Part shown: piece by piece, positions 25,890 to 34,745 of the stretch
Numbering within the stretch: the first letter of the stretch is position 1
Layout of the letters: each line of letters begins with the position of its first letter
NCBI GenBank assembly: GCA_045110335.1
Contig: JBGCGB010000005.1
Location: 10,612 to 74,611 of the forward strand
DNA from: CALBPI01 sp045110335
GTDB taxonomy: Bacteria > Pseudomonadota > Gammaproteobacteria > Steroidobacterales > Woeseiaceae
Direction of reading: 5' to 3'
DNA length: 64,000 bases
The notes under the pieces: model-generated
Seen by the model: the letters and a program-made list of their open reading frames with translations, nothing else
Databases searched by the model: none
Told to the model about the DNA's origin: nothing
Made by a program: the position numbers and the translations under genes

Positions 25890-25917
25890 GTTGGCGCGGT
25901 CATTGGGCCGCGCCAAC
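25890..25917. terminator. 10-bp perfect inverted repeat between convergent sppA and tdh
   Basis: GTTGGCGCGG (25890-25899) pairs perfectly with CCGCGCCAAC (25908-25917) around an 8-nt loop, 11 nt past the sppA stop and about 80 nt from the tdh stop. There is no long T-run on either side, but the stem strength and position between converging genes fit a shared terminator. Confidence 0.6.
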
Positions 25918-25994
25918 TGTTCGGTTGCTAGCGCTAACTAGGAACTTTCGCCCAGTTCATGAGGGTCGAAGATAAAAGGGTCAGCAAAGCCATA

Positions 25995-27023
25995 TCAGGC
26001 CGCCCAGTTTAGAATGACTTTACCCGACTGGCCGCTATTCATGATCTCAAAGGCTTCCTGAAAGTCTTGCAGATCGAAATGATGCGTGATGATGGGCTGA
26101 AGGTTTAAACCGCTCTTGAGCATGCTGCTCATCTTGTACCACGTCTCGAACATTTCCCGTCCGTAGATGCCTTTTAGCACCAGGCCTTTAAAGATGATCT
26201 GATTCCAGTCAACCGCGGTGTCATCGGGTGGAATGCCGAGCAAGGCGACGTTACCGCCATGGTGCATGACGCGAATCAATTCTCTTAGAGCATCACCGTT
26301 ACCGGACATCTCCAACCCTACGTCGAAACCTTCGACCATGCCTAGCGATTGCATGGCCTCATCAATCGACTCTCGTGTCACGTTGATCGTGCGGCTGGCG
26401 CCCATCTGTGCAGCCAATGACAAACGATAGTCGTTGACGTCCGTGATGACGATATGGCGCGCGCCGGCATGGCGGGCAATGGCGACCGCCATGATGCCGA
26501 TCGGGCCGGCACCGGTAATGAGTACGTCTTCGCCAACGAGGTCAAACGAAAGTGCCGTATGCGTCGCATTGCCCAAGGGATCGAGGATGGCCGCAATGTC
26601 ATCGCTGATTTCGTCGTCGAGCTTGAAAATGTTCGATGCCGGCACTGCGATAAGCTCCGCAAAAGCACCAGGTCGGTTAACGCCGATGCCAACGGTGTTA
26701 ATGCACAAGTGTCGGCGACCAGCGCGGCAGTTACGGCAAACGCCACAAGTGATGTGTCCTTCGGCAGAAACGCGGTCTCCGACGGCATAACCCCAAACCT
26801 CACTGCCGCATTCGACAATGACACCGGAGAACTCGTGCCCGACCGCCATGGGGACCGGTATCGTGGCTTTCGCCCAGTCGTCCCAGCGGTAGATATGAAT
26901 ATCCGTCCCGCAGATAGCCGTGCGTTGCACTTTTATCAACACATCGTTTGGACCGATCACCGGCTCGGCGATGTCTTCCAGCCAAATACCGGGTTCTGCT
27001 CTTTTTTTGGTCAATGCTTTCAT
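25995..27023 (-). CDS. tdh: L-threonine 3-dehydrogenase
   Basis: A zinc- and NAD-dependent oxidation of L-threonine to 2-amino-3-ketobutyrate. A 342-residue medium-chain dehydrogenase: catalytic zinc region CGTDIHIYRWDDWA and GHEFSGVIVECG, structural zinc cysteines in CGVCRNCRAGRRHLC, nucleotide-binding GAGPIGIMAVAIARH, and a substrate-side ENCINTVGIGVNRPG-like loop (here CINTVGIGVNRPGAF). The DxHxYxW motif is diagnostic for Tdh among its relatives. It lies 5 nt downstream of kbl, whose enzyme consumes its unstable product. Confidence 0.96.
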   Translation of the reverse strand: MKALTKKRAEPGIWLEDIAEPVIGPNDVLIKVQRTAICGTDIHIYRWDDWAKATIPVPMAVGHEFSGVIVECGSEVWGYAVGDRVSAEGHITCGVCRNCRAGRRHLCINTVGIGVNRPGAFAELIAVPASNIFKLDDEISDDIAAILDPLGNATHTALSFDLVGEDVLITGAGPIGIMAVAIARHAGARHIVITDVNDYRLSLAAQMGASRTINVTRESIDEAMQSLGMVEGFDVGLEMSGNGDALRELIRVMHHGGNVALLGIPPDDTAVDWNQIIFKGLVLKGIYGREMFETWYKMSSMLKSGLNLQPIITHHFDLQDFQEAFEIMNSGQSGKVILNWAA

Positions 27024-27028
27024 GATGG

Positions 27029-28216
27029 CTAACCTATTACATTGAAACGCTTGCCGACTTTTTCGAATGCCGCGATGGCACGATCAAGATCTTCCAAAGT
27101 ATGGCCCGCTGACATCTGTGTGCGGATACGCGCTTGTCCTTTTGGAACGACCGGGAACGCAAAGCCGACGACATAAACGCCTTCGTCGAGGAGCGCGGTG
27201 GCCATATCAGTAGCCAGTTTGGCATCGCCTAGCATCACCGGGATGATCGGGTGTTCGCCGGGCAACAGTTCGAAGCCCAGTGCTGTCATCTTGTCGCGGA
27301 AGTACGCCGTGTTTCGAAACAGGTTCTCACGCAGCGACGAGTCTTCGTCGATCAAATCAAGCACGCGTAGTGATGTGGCGGCAATAGTTGGCGCCAATGT
27401 GTTGGAAAACAGGTAAGGGCGAGAACGTTGCCTTAGCCAACCGATGACTTCCTTGCGTCCGGATGTGTAGCCACCGGATGCACCGCCCAAAGCCTTACCC
27501 AGTGTGCCGGTGATAATGTCGATATGGCCCATGAGATCATGATGTTCTTGTGTGCCGCGACCGGACTTGCCGAGGAAGCCTGTCGCGTGACAGTCGTCCA
27601 TCATGATCATCGCATCGTACCGATCGGCCAGGGCGCGAATGGCGGGAAGATCGGCAATGGTGCCATCCATCGAGAAAACGCCGTCCGTCGCGATCACTCG
27701 AGTTCTCGCATCTTTAGCGGCGATCAGTTGTGTTTCCAGATCTGCCATGTCGTTATGTTTGAATCTGAACCGTTGTGCTTTGCAAAGGCGAATGCCATCA
27801 ATAATGCTGGCATGATTCAACGCGTCACTGATGACTGCATCTTCCGGACCAAGGATGGTTTCGAACAATCCGCCGTTCGCGTCAAAGCAAGATGGGTAAA
27901 GAATGGTGTCTTCGGTGCCGAGAAATTCGGCGATACGTTTTTCCAGCGCATCATGGATGGTTTGAGTGCCGCAAATAAATCGGACCGAAGCCATGCCGAA
28001 TCCGAAGTCATCCAATGCTTGATGGGCAGCCTTAACGACGGCCGGGTGATTGGCTAGCCCCAAATAGTTGTTCGCGCAAAGATTGATGACCTCTTGGCCG
28101 GCAACAGACACTTCTGCTTGCTGGGGGCCTTCAATGAGACGTTCGGTCTTGAACAGGCCCTGGTCTCGGAGCTGCTCGGTATCCGCCGCCAGTTGATTGA
28201 GATAATCTGTTAACAC
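27029..28216 (-). CDS. kbl: 2-amino-3-ketobutyrate CoA ligase (glycine C-acetyltransferase), GTG start
   Basis: A PLP enzyme that cleaves 2-amino-3-ketobutyrate with CoA to glycine and acetyl-CoA. The start is GTG at 28214-28216: it gives (M)LTDYLNQLAADTEQLRDQG, collinear with E. coli Kbl, and GGAGAG lies 6 nt upstream; a longer frame to 28309 would run into the divergent hslR. PLP Lys is in ITGTLGKALGGASGGYTSG; also INLCANNYLGLANHP, DALNHASIIDGIRLC and MMDDCHATGFLG. At 395 residues it is the usual length. Forms a two-gene threonine-catabolic operon with tdh. Confidence 0.96.
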   Translation of the reverse strand: MLTDYLNQLAADTEQLRDQGLFKTERLIEGPQQAEVSVAGQEVINLCANNYLGLANHPAVVKAAHQALDDFGFGMASVRFICGTQTIHDALEKRIAEFLGTEDTILYPSCFDANGGLFETILGPEDAVISDALNHASIIDGIRLCKAQRFRFKHNDMADLETQLIAAKDARTRVIATDGVFSMDGTIADLPAIRALADRYDAMIMMDDCHATGFLGKSGRGTQEHHDLMGHIDIITGTLGKALGGASGGYTSGRKEVIGWLRQRSRPYLFSNTLAPTIAATSLRVLDLIDEDSSLRENLFRNTAYFRDKMTALGFELLPGEHPIIPVMLGDAKLATDMATALLDEGVYVVGFAFPVVPKGQARIRTQMSAGHTLEDLDRAIAAFEKVGKRFNVIG

Positions 28217-28268
28217 GCAAGGCTCTCCGTTTGGTGGGCTGTCCTTAACTATATCATTTGAAACCAAT

Positions 28269-28652
28269 ATGACCGAACAACTTCGCGTCGATAAGTTCTT
28301 ATTTTTCACCCGGTTCTTTAAAACACGCGGTCAAGCAGCTACTGCCGTGTCGGGCGGCCATGTCTCACGTGATGGTGATCGGCTGAAAGCGTCACAGCCG
28401 GTCCGGATCGGCGACAAACTTACGATTACCAAAGAGCGTTTTACTTATCACGTGGAAGTGGTCGCCATTCCTGGGCGAAGGGGCCCCGCTCCGGAAGCGC
28501 GCGCCTGCTATGAAGAAACCGCAGAGAGCTTGGAAAAGCGCGAATCCTTGCGTGATTCATTGCGTCAGGATCGCCTCGGGATGCCGATGACGAAGGGGCG
28601 GCCGGACAAGCATACCCGTCGCCAAATTCGCGCGTTTAAGGATCGCGATTAA
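28269..28652 (+). CDS. hslR: Ribosome-associated heat shock protein Hsp15 (S4 RNA-binding domain)
   Basis: Hsp15 binds 50S subunits carrying stalled peptidyl-tRNA. A 127-residue protein starting MTEQLRVDKFLFFTRFFKTRG, with an S4 domain (residues 6-66: GHVSRDGDRLKASQPVRIGDKLTI) and a basic C-terminal tail ending GRPDKHTRRQIRAFKDRD, the typical KPTKKDRR-type end of the family. It is divergent from kbl (52 nt) and lies 66 nt before the putA start. Confidence 0.93.
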   Translation: MTEQLRVDKFLFFTRFFKTRGQAATAVSGGHVSRDGDRLKASQPVRIGDKLTITKERFTYHVEVVAIPGRRGPAPEARACYEETAESLEKRESLRDSLRQDRLGMPMTKGRPDKHTRRQIRAFKDRD

Positions 28653-28718
28653 CGGTTGACGGTAGGCTATACTCCGGCTTTGTGTTCAGCAGGCTTCAGG
28701 GCCGCACAGGAGGCTGTT

Positions 28719-31700
28719 ATGGCAGTGGCCAATACCTCATTAACGAACCGCGCCGATAGTGGTGCAGCGGGCTTTAGTCTGGATTATGCAACATCTGGCT
28801 CAGCGCACATGATCAATGGTCAGTACTTGCAAGATGAGGCCGCATGCGTCGCTGCCTTATTGGCACTGGCGGACGAGAGTTCGGCTGATTCGGCGGCTGT
28901 TCATGAGACGGCGATCGGCCTCGTTGAACGGGTTCGTAAGCTCAACGATGGACGCAGTGGTCTGGATGCATTCCTGCAAAAGTATGATCTCTCATCGCAG
29001 GAAGGGATCATGTTGATGTGCATTGCTGAAGCACTGCTTCGGATTCCTGACAAAGATACAGCGGATCAATTGATTGCGGACAAGTTGTCGATGGCGAATT
29101 GGTCCGAGCATGTCGGCACCAGTGATTCCATGTTCGTTAATGCGTCAACCTGGGGTTTGATGCTGACCGGTCGCGTGTTGCGATTGGATGATCAGGTTCA
29201 GGGCAACCCGGTTGGCACGTTCGATAAGTTGGTCAGCCGTGCTGGCGAACCTGTGGTGCGTGCGGCGATGCGCTCCGCAATGAAGATCATGGGACACCAG
29301 TTCGTGATGGGCCGTGACATTCGGGCGGCGATTAAGCGTTCGCTGAAAGGCGAGAACAAGTCTTATCGATATTCCTTCGACATGCTGGGCGAAGCGGCCT
29401 TGACGCGAACCGATGCGAAGCGCTACTTCGAGTCCTACAGTGATGCGATTAAAAAGATCGGTAGTTCGAGCAGCATCGATGATGTGTTTGCGGCGCCGAG
29501 TATTTCCGTGAAACTCTCGGCACTCTATCCACGCTATGAATTTGCACGTCGTCAGGAAGTACTTGATGAGCTGGCGCCGATGGTGCTTGAGCTCGCCGTG
29601 CGCGCCAAAGATGCGGGCATCGCGATTACGATGGATGCGGAAGAAGCGGATCGCCTGGAGCTGTCTCTGGATATTTTCGAGCGCGTCATCACTGATACCG
29701 CGCTGGAAGGTTACGAAGGCTTTGGTCTTGCCGTGCAGGCGTATCAAAAACGTGCTTCATCGGTCGTCAAATGGCTTCGACAGTTGGCTGGCCGCATTCA
29801 GCGCCGGATCCCGGTGCGTTTGGTTAAAGGTGCTTATTGGGATACCGAGATCAAGCATGCGCAAGAGTTCGGATTCTCCGGCTACCCGGTGTTTTCGCGG
29901 AAGGTGAATACCGATGTTTCCTATCTCGCCTGTGCACGACTGTTGTTGGATGCGAGCGATCAACTGTATCCGCAGTTTGCGACACACAATGCGCATACCA
30001 TCAGCTATGTCATGCATCATGCGGGTGGACGGACCGACTTCGAGTTTCAGCGATTGCATGGTATGGGTGAAGACTTGTATAGCGATATCGTGGACCCTGA
30101 TCGCTACGGTAAGCAGTGTCGGGTTTATGCGCCCGTCGGCAGTCATGAAGACTTGTTGCCCTATCTTGTTCGGCGCTTGTTGGAGAACGGCGCCAATACA
30201 TCTTTCGTCAACCGGATTGTCGATGAGCGTGAGCCAGCGGCAGACATCGTCGCTGACCCTATTGCCGAAGTTCGTGCACTCGACTCGATTGCCCATCCGC
30301 AAATTCCGAGCCCTGCTGAAATATTTGGTGAGCGGCGGCAGAATTCGCGGGGATTGAATTTGGCGGATCGTGAAGTCGGCAATACGCTGATAGGCGCGAT
30401 GCGTTCGAAAGCGAAAATCGCCTATGAAGCGTGCCCGTTAATTGCCGGCGAAGCTTGTGAAGGGGCTTGGCAGGACAGCACCAACCCGTTTGATCGTCGC
30501 GATGTCGTTGGCCGGGTAGCGTTCGCCGATACGACCGCGACAGTTCGTGCCATTGACGCAGCCGTCGCTGCATGGCCGCAGTATGAACGCACGCCCGTAA
30601 AAATTCGTGCACAAGCGCTATTGAAAGCGGCCGATTTGTTTGAAGCACATACGGCGGAGTTGTTGGCGCTTTGTATTCGGGAAGCGGGCAAAAGCATTCC
30701 GGATGCGATCGCGGAGTTGCGCGAAGCCGTCGACTTCTTGCGTTACTACGCTGAAGAATCATCACAGCGTTTTGGTGAGCCAACGGTGCTGCCTGGTCCA
30801 ACCGGGGAGCGCAATGTGATCGGTTTGCGCGGTCGAGGCGTTTTTGTTTGTGTTAGCCCATGGAATTTTCCATTGGCTATTTTTGTAGGCCAAATTAGCG
30901 CAGCTTTGGCGGCTGGCAATACGGTCATCGCCAAACCTGCTGAGCAAACATCGATCGTTGCGTTTCGTGCTGTGCAATTGATGCATGAGGCGGGCGTGCC
31001 GACGAGCGCGTTGCATTTCCTGCCGGGGACTGGAGCGACGGTGGGATCGACGGCCACGTCAGATCCTCGCGTTGCTGGAGTTGCCTTTACCGGCTCCACA
31101 GCAACAGCGTTGAGAATCAATCGATCGTTGGCCGCACGTGACGGCTTGATTGGCACGTTGATTGCCGAGACCGGCGGTCAGAATGCCATGATCGTTGATA
31201 GTTCTGCATTGCCGGAGCAAGTGGTTCTTGATGCGGTGCAATCCGGATTTAACAGCGCAGGTCAACGTTGCTCGGCGCTCCGCATTTTGTGCGTTCAAAA
31301 GGATATTGCACCGCGTGTCATCGAGTTGCTGAAAGGCGCGATGGACGAACTGCATATCGGTGATCCGTCAAACTTGGCAACAGACGTTGGTCCGGTCATC
31401 GACGCCGCGGCGAAAGATCGATTGTTAAGTCACGTCGAACTGATGCACGAATCCCAGTCCGTGTTACACCAATGCGAGTTACCGGATGCCGGGGCTAACG
31501 GTGACTATGTTGCACCGACGTTAATTGAGATTGATCGACTCTCCGCTTTGCAGGAAGAAGTATTTGGACCCATCGTTCATCTGTACCAGTTTGAAGGTAA
31601 AGACTTGATGCCAATGATTGATGAGATAAACGCAAGCGGTTACGGTCTGACGTTCGGTATTCATACCCGAATCGATGGTCGGGCGGGTCAGCTTGCCGAG

Positions 31701-31907
31701 GCGTCATTGGCGGGCAACGTCTACATCAACCGGAATATGGTTGGTGCCGTTGTGGGCTCACAGCCTTTCGGTGGACGCGGTTTGTCTGGCACAGGTCCGA
31801 AGGCTGGCGGGCCAAACTACCTGACAAGATTTGCCAGTGAATATACCATTAGTAATAACACTGCCGCGGTTGGCGGCAACGCCAGCCTGTTGTCGTTGGA
31901 CGGATAA
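28719..31907 (+). CDS. putA: Bifunctional proline dehydrogenase / L-glutamate gamma-semialdehyde dehydrogenase
   Basis: Oxidises proline to glutamate in two steps with substrate channelling. The start is ATG 28719, with a strong AGGAGG at 28708-28713. The 1062-residue protein has an N-terminal alpha-helical arm, an FAD TIM-barrel proline dehydrogenase (about 180-480: LYPRYEFARRQEV, ITMDAEEADRLELSL, VRLVKGAYWDTEIKHAQ, FATHNAHTISYVM), then an aldehyde dehydrogenase (about 545-1040: VSPWNFPLAIFVGQISAALAAGN, AETGGQNAMIVDSSA, and catalytic Cys851 in SAGQRCSALRIL). It lacks the ribbon-helix-helix DNA-binding domain of E. coli PutA and the extra C-terminal domain of type B, so it is an enzymatic, non-repressor form. 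Converges on sixA. Confidence 0.96.
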   Translation: MAVANTSLTNRADSGAAGFSLDYATSGSAHMINGQYLQDEAACVAALLALADESSADSAAVHETAIGLVERVRKLNDGRSGLDAFLQKYDLSSQEGIMLMCIAEALLRIPDKDTADQLIADKLSMANWSEHVGTSDSMFVNASTWGLMLTGRVLRLDDQVQGNPVGTFDKLVSRAGEPVVRAAMRSAMKIMGHQFVMGRDIRAAIKRSLKGENKSYRYSFDMLGEAALTRTDAKRYFESYSDAIKKIGSSSSIDDVFAAPSISVKLSALYPRYEFARRQEVLDELAPMVLELAVRAKDAGIAITMDAEEADRLELSLDIFERVITDTALEGYEGFGLAVQAYQKRASSVVKWLRQLAGRIQRRIPVRLVKGAYWDTEIKHAQEFGFSGYPVFSRKVNTDVSYLACARLLLDASDQLYPQFATHNAHTISYVMHHAGGRTDFEFQRLHGMGEDLYSDIVDPDRYGKQCRVYAPVGSHEDLLPYLVRRLLENGANTSFVNRIVDEREPAADIVADPIAEVRALDSIAHPQIPSPAEIFGERRQNSRGLNLADREVGNTLIGAMRSKAKIAYEACPLIAGEACEGAWQDSTNPFDRRDVVGRVAFADTTATVRAIDAAVAAWPQYERTPVKIRAQALLKAADLFEAHTAELLALCIREAGKSIPDAIAELREAVDFLRYYAEESSQRFGEPTVLPGPTGERNVIGLRGRGVFVCVSPWNFPLAIFVGQISAALAAGNTVIAKPAEQTSIVAFRAVQLMHEAGVPTSALHFLPGTGATVGSTATSDPRVAGVAFTGSTATALRINRSLAARDGLIGTLIAETGGQNAMIVDSSALPEQVVLDAVQSGFNSAGQRCSALRILCVQKDIAPRVIELLKGAMDELHIGDPSNLATDVGPVIDAAAKDRLLSHVELMHESQSVLHQCELPDAGANGDYVAPTLIEIDRLSALQEEVFGPIVHLYQFEGKDLMPMIDEINASGYGLTFGIHTRIDGRAGQLAEASLAGNVYINRNMVGAVVGSQPFGGRGLSGTGPKAGGPNYLTRFASEYTISNNTAAVGGNASLLSLDG

Positions 31908-31914
31908 TGAGGCG

Positions 31915-32439
31915 CTAGATTCGCTTGATCGGGCCATTTTTGTTTTTGGGATAGTCGTAACCGACGACGCGGACATCGCCGAGTGCGAAACTTGCCCAAT
32001 CAGGCACGTCGGCGCTGACCGTTAGCATGCCGGCGGTTGGCATGGCGCCGACTAATCCATCGCTCAGCTCATTGGCCAAATCCGATATGCCAGGGTTGTG
32101 CGCAACGACCACAATGTTCCTGAATTCGGCTTCTTGTGAAGAAACGATTTGCAGAATTTGAGGAGCGCTGGCGAGATAGAGCGAAGACTCTTTGTGAATA
32201 AACTCAATCGGGAAGCCGATGGCGTTCGCAAACAATTTGGCGGTTTGTGTCGTTCGCACGGCACTGCTGCACATAATGAGTGACGGACGCACCTCGGCGT
32301 CGCGGAGTCTCTTGCCCATTGCAGGAGCGTCGGTTTCGCCGCGGTCATTCAGCGGTCTTTGGCGATCAGTCAGACCTTCAAAACCCCAGGCAGATTTGGC
32401 GTGGCGCAGCAGTGTCAGTGTGTGTGTGGGTAAACCCAT
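31915..32439 (-). CDS. sixA: SixA-like phosphohistidine phosphatase
   Basis: A histidine-phosphatase superfamily member of 174 residues. The catalytic RHA motif is at the start (TLTLLRHAKSAWG); a second His is in VVVAHNPGISDLANEL. PLNDRGETDAPAMGKRLRD is the typical family stretch. It is last in the SUF gene run, 27 nt after sufT, so probably co-transcribed. SixA relatives dephosphorylate His residues of phosphotransfer proteins; no such partner lies nearby, so the target is unknown. Confidence 0.85.
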   Translation of the reverse strand: MGLPTHTLTLLRHAKSAWGFEGLTDRQRPLNDRGETDAPAMGKRLRDAEVRPSLIMCSSAVRTTQTAKLFANAIGFPIEFIHKESSLYLASAPQILQIVSSQEAEFRNIVVVAHNPGISDLANELSDGLVGAMPTAGMLTVSADVPDWASFALGDVRVVGYDYPKNKNGPIKRI

Positions 32440-32466
32440 CCCAGTCTCCCGCGGCTGATGATCGTC

Positions 32467-33021
32467 CTAGTACATCATACCGGTTTGTAGTCTGGCCTCT
32501 TCACTCATCATCATGTGATTCCATGGCGGATCGAATACCAACTCGACGCTTACATCGTCGACCGTTGGTACAATAGCAACTTTTTGTTGGACGTCCTGAA
32601 CAATAATCTCGCCCATCCCGCAGCCGGGAGCGGTCAGCGTCATGTCAACTTCGATTCGGCGACTGCCGCTGTCGGCACGAATGATCTCGACGCGATAGAC
32701 AAGCCCCAGTTCGACGATATCAACCGGAATTTCGGGGTCGTAACAAGTCTTGAGCTGACGCCAGATGATCTGTTCGAAATCATCGTCGGTAATATTGGCA
32801 GGAACTTCCGGTGGCTTGACCGGCTCCTTGCCAAGTGCATCGGCGTCGGTGCCATCCACTCTAAACAGACTGCCTTCCACGAATACGGTGAAATTGCCGC
32901 CCAATCCTTGTGTGATGTATCCGTTTGTACCTTTGCGGAGTGTGACTGACATGCCGACTGGAATGACAACGGCAGCGACATCGCGCTCTAAGGTGAAGGG
33001 TTCGCTATCGTTAGAATACAT
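32467..33021 (-). CDS. sufT: SufT, MIP18/DUF59-family Fe-S protein maturation factor
   Basis: A 184-residue protein with an N-terminal SufT-specific part (IPVGMSVTLRKGTNGYITQGLGG) and a C-terminal DUF59 domain (YDPEIPVDIVELGLVYRVEI, then MTLTAPGCGMGEIIVQDV with the conserved cysteine). SufT helps mature Fe-S proteins such as those of lipoate and aconitase pathways in other bacteria. It follows sufU by 6 nt, placing it in the SUF operon. Confidence 0.93.
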   Translation of the reverse strand: MYSNDSEPFTLERDVAAVVIPVGMSVTLRKGTNGYITQGLGGNFTVFVEGSLFRVDGTDADALGKEPVKPPEVPANITDDDFEQIIWRQLKTCYDPEIPVDIVELGLVYRVEIIRADSGSRRIEVDMTLTAPGCGMGEIIVQDVQQKVAIVPTVDDVSVELVFDPPWNHMMMSEEARLQTGMMY

Positions 33022-33027
33022 ATTGTT

Positions 33028-33492
33028 CTACTTGGACTCTGTGGAAACATCGGATTGGCCGCTGACAGCAGCCTCGACAGCCCGCCAGGCGAGCGCTGCG
33101 CATTTGACGCGAGACGGATATTGCCGAACTGCGGCGAGCGCTGCAACTGGCTGGTCGTTAAGCAGTGGCGTAACGGGCTGTTGAAAGTCGTCATTGAGCA
33201 TCTGCGTGACGGCATCAACGAGCTGCAACGCCGATGCTTGCTTAGCACCGGTGAGCATTTCGGTCATCATTGAGGCGGATGCTATGCTAATCGCGCAACC
33301 GCTGCCTTCGAAACAGATTTCCCGCACCGTCTTATCATCTAGCACGATTTGGACCTCGATTTTGTCACCGCACAATGGATTGTTGCCTGTTGCACTCGCG
33401 GTCGCCTGTTCGATGCGCCGAAAATTTTTGGGCTCACGCGCATGCGTCATGACTTGTTCACGATAAAGGTCTTCGAGGTCTGAATGACTCAA
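33028..33492 (-). CDS. sufU: SufU-type Fe-S assembly / sulfurtransferase protein, TTG start
   Basis: A zinc-binding sulfur acceptor for SufS. The start is TTG at 33490-33492, overlapping the sufS stop as TTGA; it yields (M)SHSDLEDLYREQVMTHAREPKN, collinear with known SufU, whereas the next ATG would remove 14 conserved residues. Zn ligands: NNPLCGDKIEV (Cys, Asp), GSGCAISIASASMM (Cys) and RVKCAALAWRAVEAA (Cys). The extra loop between the second and third Cys (LLNDQPVAALAAVRQYPSR) separates SufU from IscU. No SufE gene is present in the operon. Confidence 0.94.
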   Translation of the reverse strand: MSHSDLEDLYREQVMTHAREPKNFRRIEQATASATGNNPLCGDKIEVQIVLDDKTVREICFEGSGCAISIASASMMTEMLTGAKQASALQLVDAVTQMLNDDFQQPVTPLLNDQPVAALAAVRQYPSRVKCAALAWRAVEAAVSGQSDVSTESK

Positions 33493-34745
33493 CGAAACAG
33501 CCGTCTGACGCCGTCGAGCGCATCCATTAATGCGTCGACGTCTTCACGATGATTATAAAAGGCCAGCGACGCACGAGCGGTGCCGGGCACCTCAAACCGC
33601 TGCATGATCGGCATCGCACAATGATGACCGGTTCGCACGGCCACACCGAACTGATCAACGATGGTACCGAGATCATGTGGGTGTACATCGTCCATCAAAA
33701 ATGAGGCGACCGCTGCTTTGTGTTTGGCGCGACCAACGATGCGAATATCGTCGCAAGCATTGAGTTGCTCGTGAAGGTAATCGAGTAAGAGCCCTTCGTA
33801 ACGTGCGATGTTGTCCATGCCAATTGTTTGAAGGTAATCAATGGCTGCGCCAAGGCCCACGACGCCGGCGATGTTCGGTGTGCCTGCTTCAAATTTGTAG
33901 GGGAGCTCATTGAAAGTCGTACCCGAAAAACGCACCTCTTCGATCATGTCACCGCCGCCTTGCCATGGCGGCATGGCGTCCAGCAAAGCTTCACGACCGT
34001 ACAGAACACCGACGCCGGTCGGTCCGGCCATCTTGTGCGCTGAGAATGCGAAAAAGTCAGCGTCGAGCGCCTGCACATCAACGTTGCTATGAGGCACGGC
34101 CTGAGCACCATCGACAAGCACCGGAATGTGCTTCGCGCGTGCTATCGGAATGATATCGGATAACGGTAAAACGGTGCCGAGCGCGTTTGATACCGCGCTG
34201 ATTGCGAGTAACCGGGTTTTATCGGAAAGCAGATCAGTGACTTTCTCGGCGATGACTTCGCCGTCATCCTCAACGGGCGCGACCAATAGTTTGGCGCCAG
34301 TGCGATCGCAGAGCATCTGCCACGGTACGATGTTGGCATGATGCTCAAGATGTGTGACGACGATCTCGTCGCCGGCATTGAGGGAAGCGCCCAAAAAGCT
34401 CTGCGCGACAAGATTGATGGATTCAGTCGTGCCGCTCGTGAAGATAATCTCACGCGTGCTGGAGGCATTGATGAAGGCACGTACTTTCTCGCGCGCTCCT
34501 TCGTAGCTGTCTGTCGCGCGATGGCTGAGTGTGTGCACACCGCGATGGACGTTCGCATGATCATGAGTTTCGTAATGAGCAATCGCATCGAGAACCGCTT
34601 TCGGTCTCTGCGATGACGCGGCGCTATCCAAGAACACTAGTGGCTTACCATTGATGTCTTGATCCAACACCGGGAAGTCACTGCGTAGCTCTCGCATTTG
34701 CAGTTCAAAGTCAGCGTTGCTCATGTCTTGTGCGCGTGCGTTCAT
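33489..34745 (-). CDS. sufS: Cysteine desulfurase SufS
   Basis: A class II cysteine desulfurase supplying persulfide sulfur. At 418 residues it carries PLP Lys in FFAFSAHKMAGPTGVGVLYG and the catalytic Cys in VAVRTGHHCAMPIMQRF, plus YLDSAASSQRPKAV-like start (FLDSAASSQRPKAVLDAI) and NVHRGVHTLSHRATDSYEGAR. The stop overlaps the sufU TTG by 4 nt and the start overlaps the sufD stop by 4 nt. The 17-residue N-terminal extension before the family start is ordinary. Confidence 0.96.
   Translation of the reverse strand: MNARAQDMSNADFELQMRELRSDFPVLDQDINGKPLVFLDSAASSQRPKAVLDAIAHYETHDHANVHRGVHTLSHRATDSYEGAREKVRAFINASSTREIIFTSGTTESINLVAQSFLGASLNAGDEIVVTHLEHHANIVPWQMLCDRTGAKLLVAPVEDDGEVIAEKVTDLLSDKTRLLAISAVSNALGTVLPLSDIIPIARAKHIPVLVDGAQAVPHSNVDVQALDADFFAFSAHKMAGPTGVGVLYGREALLDAMPPWQGGGDMIEEVRFSGTTFNELPYKFEAGTPNIAGVVGLGAAIDYLQTIGMDNIARYEGLLLDYLHEQLNACDDIRIVGRAKHKAAVASFLMDDVHPHDLGTIVDQFGVAVRTGHHCAMPIMQRFEVPGTARASLAFYNHREDVDALMDALDGVRRLFR

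Noticed and set aside
27524..28057. 177-codon open frame on the plus strand inside kbl
   Set aside because: Fully antisense to kbl, which has all family motifs; composition looks like a reverse-frame shadow and no ribosome-binding site is visible.
28217..28309. N-terminal extension of kbl to an upstream ATG
   Set aside because: It would overlap the divergent hslR start, has no family similarity, and the internal GTG has a good GGAGAG site.
29145..29747. 200-codon minus-strand frame inside putA
   Set aside because: Antisense to the conserved proline dehydrogenase domain; no recognisable protein features.
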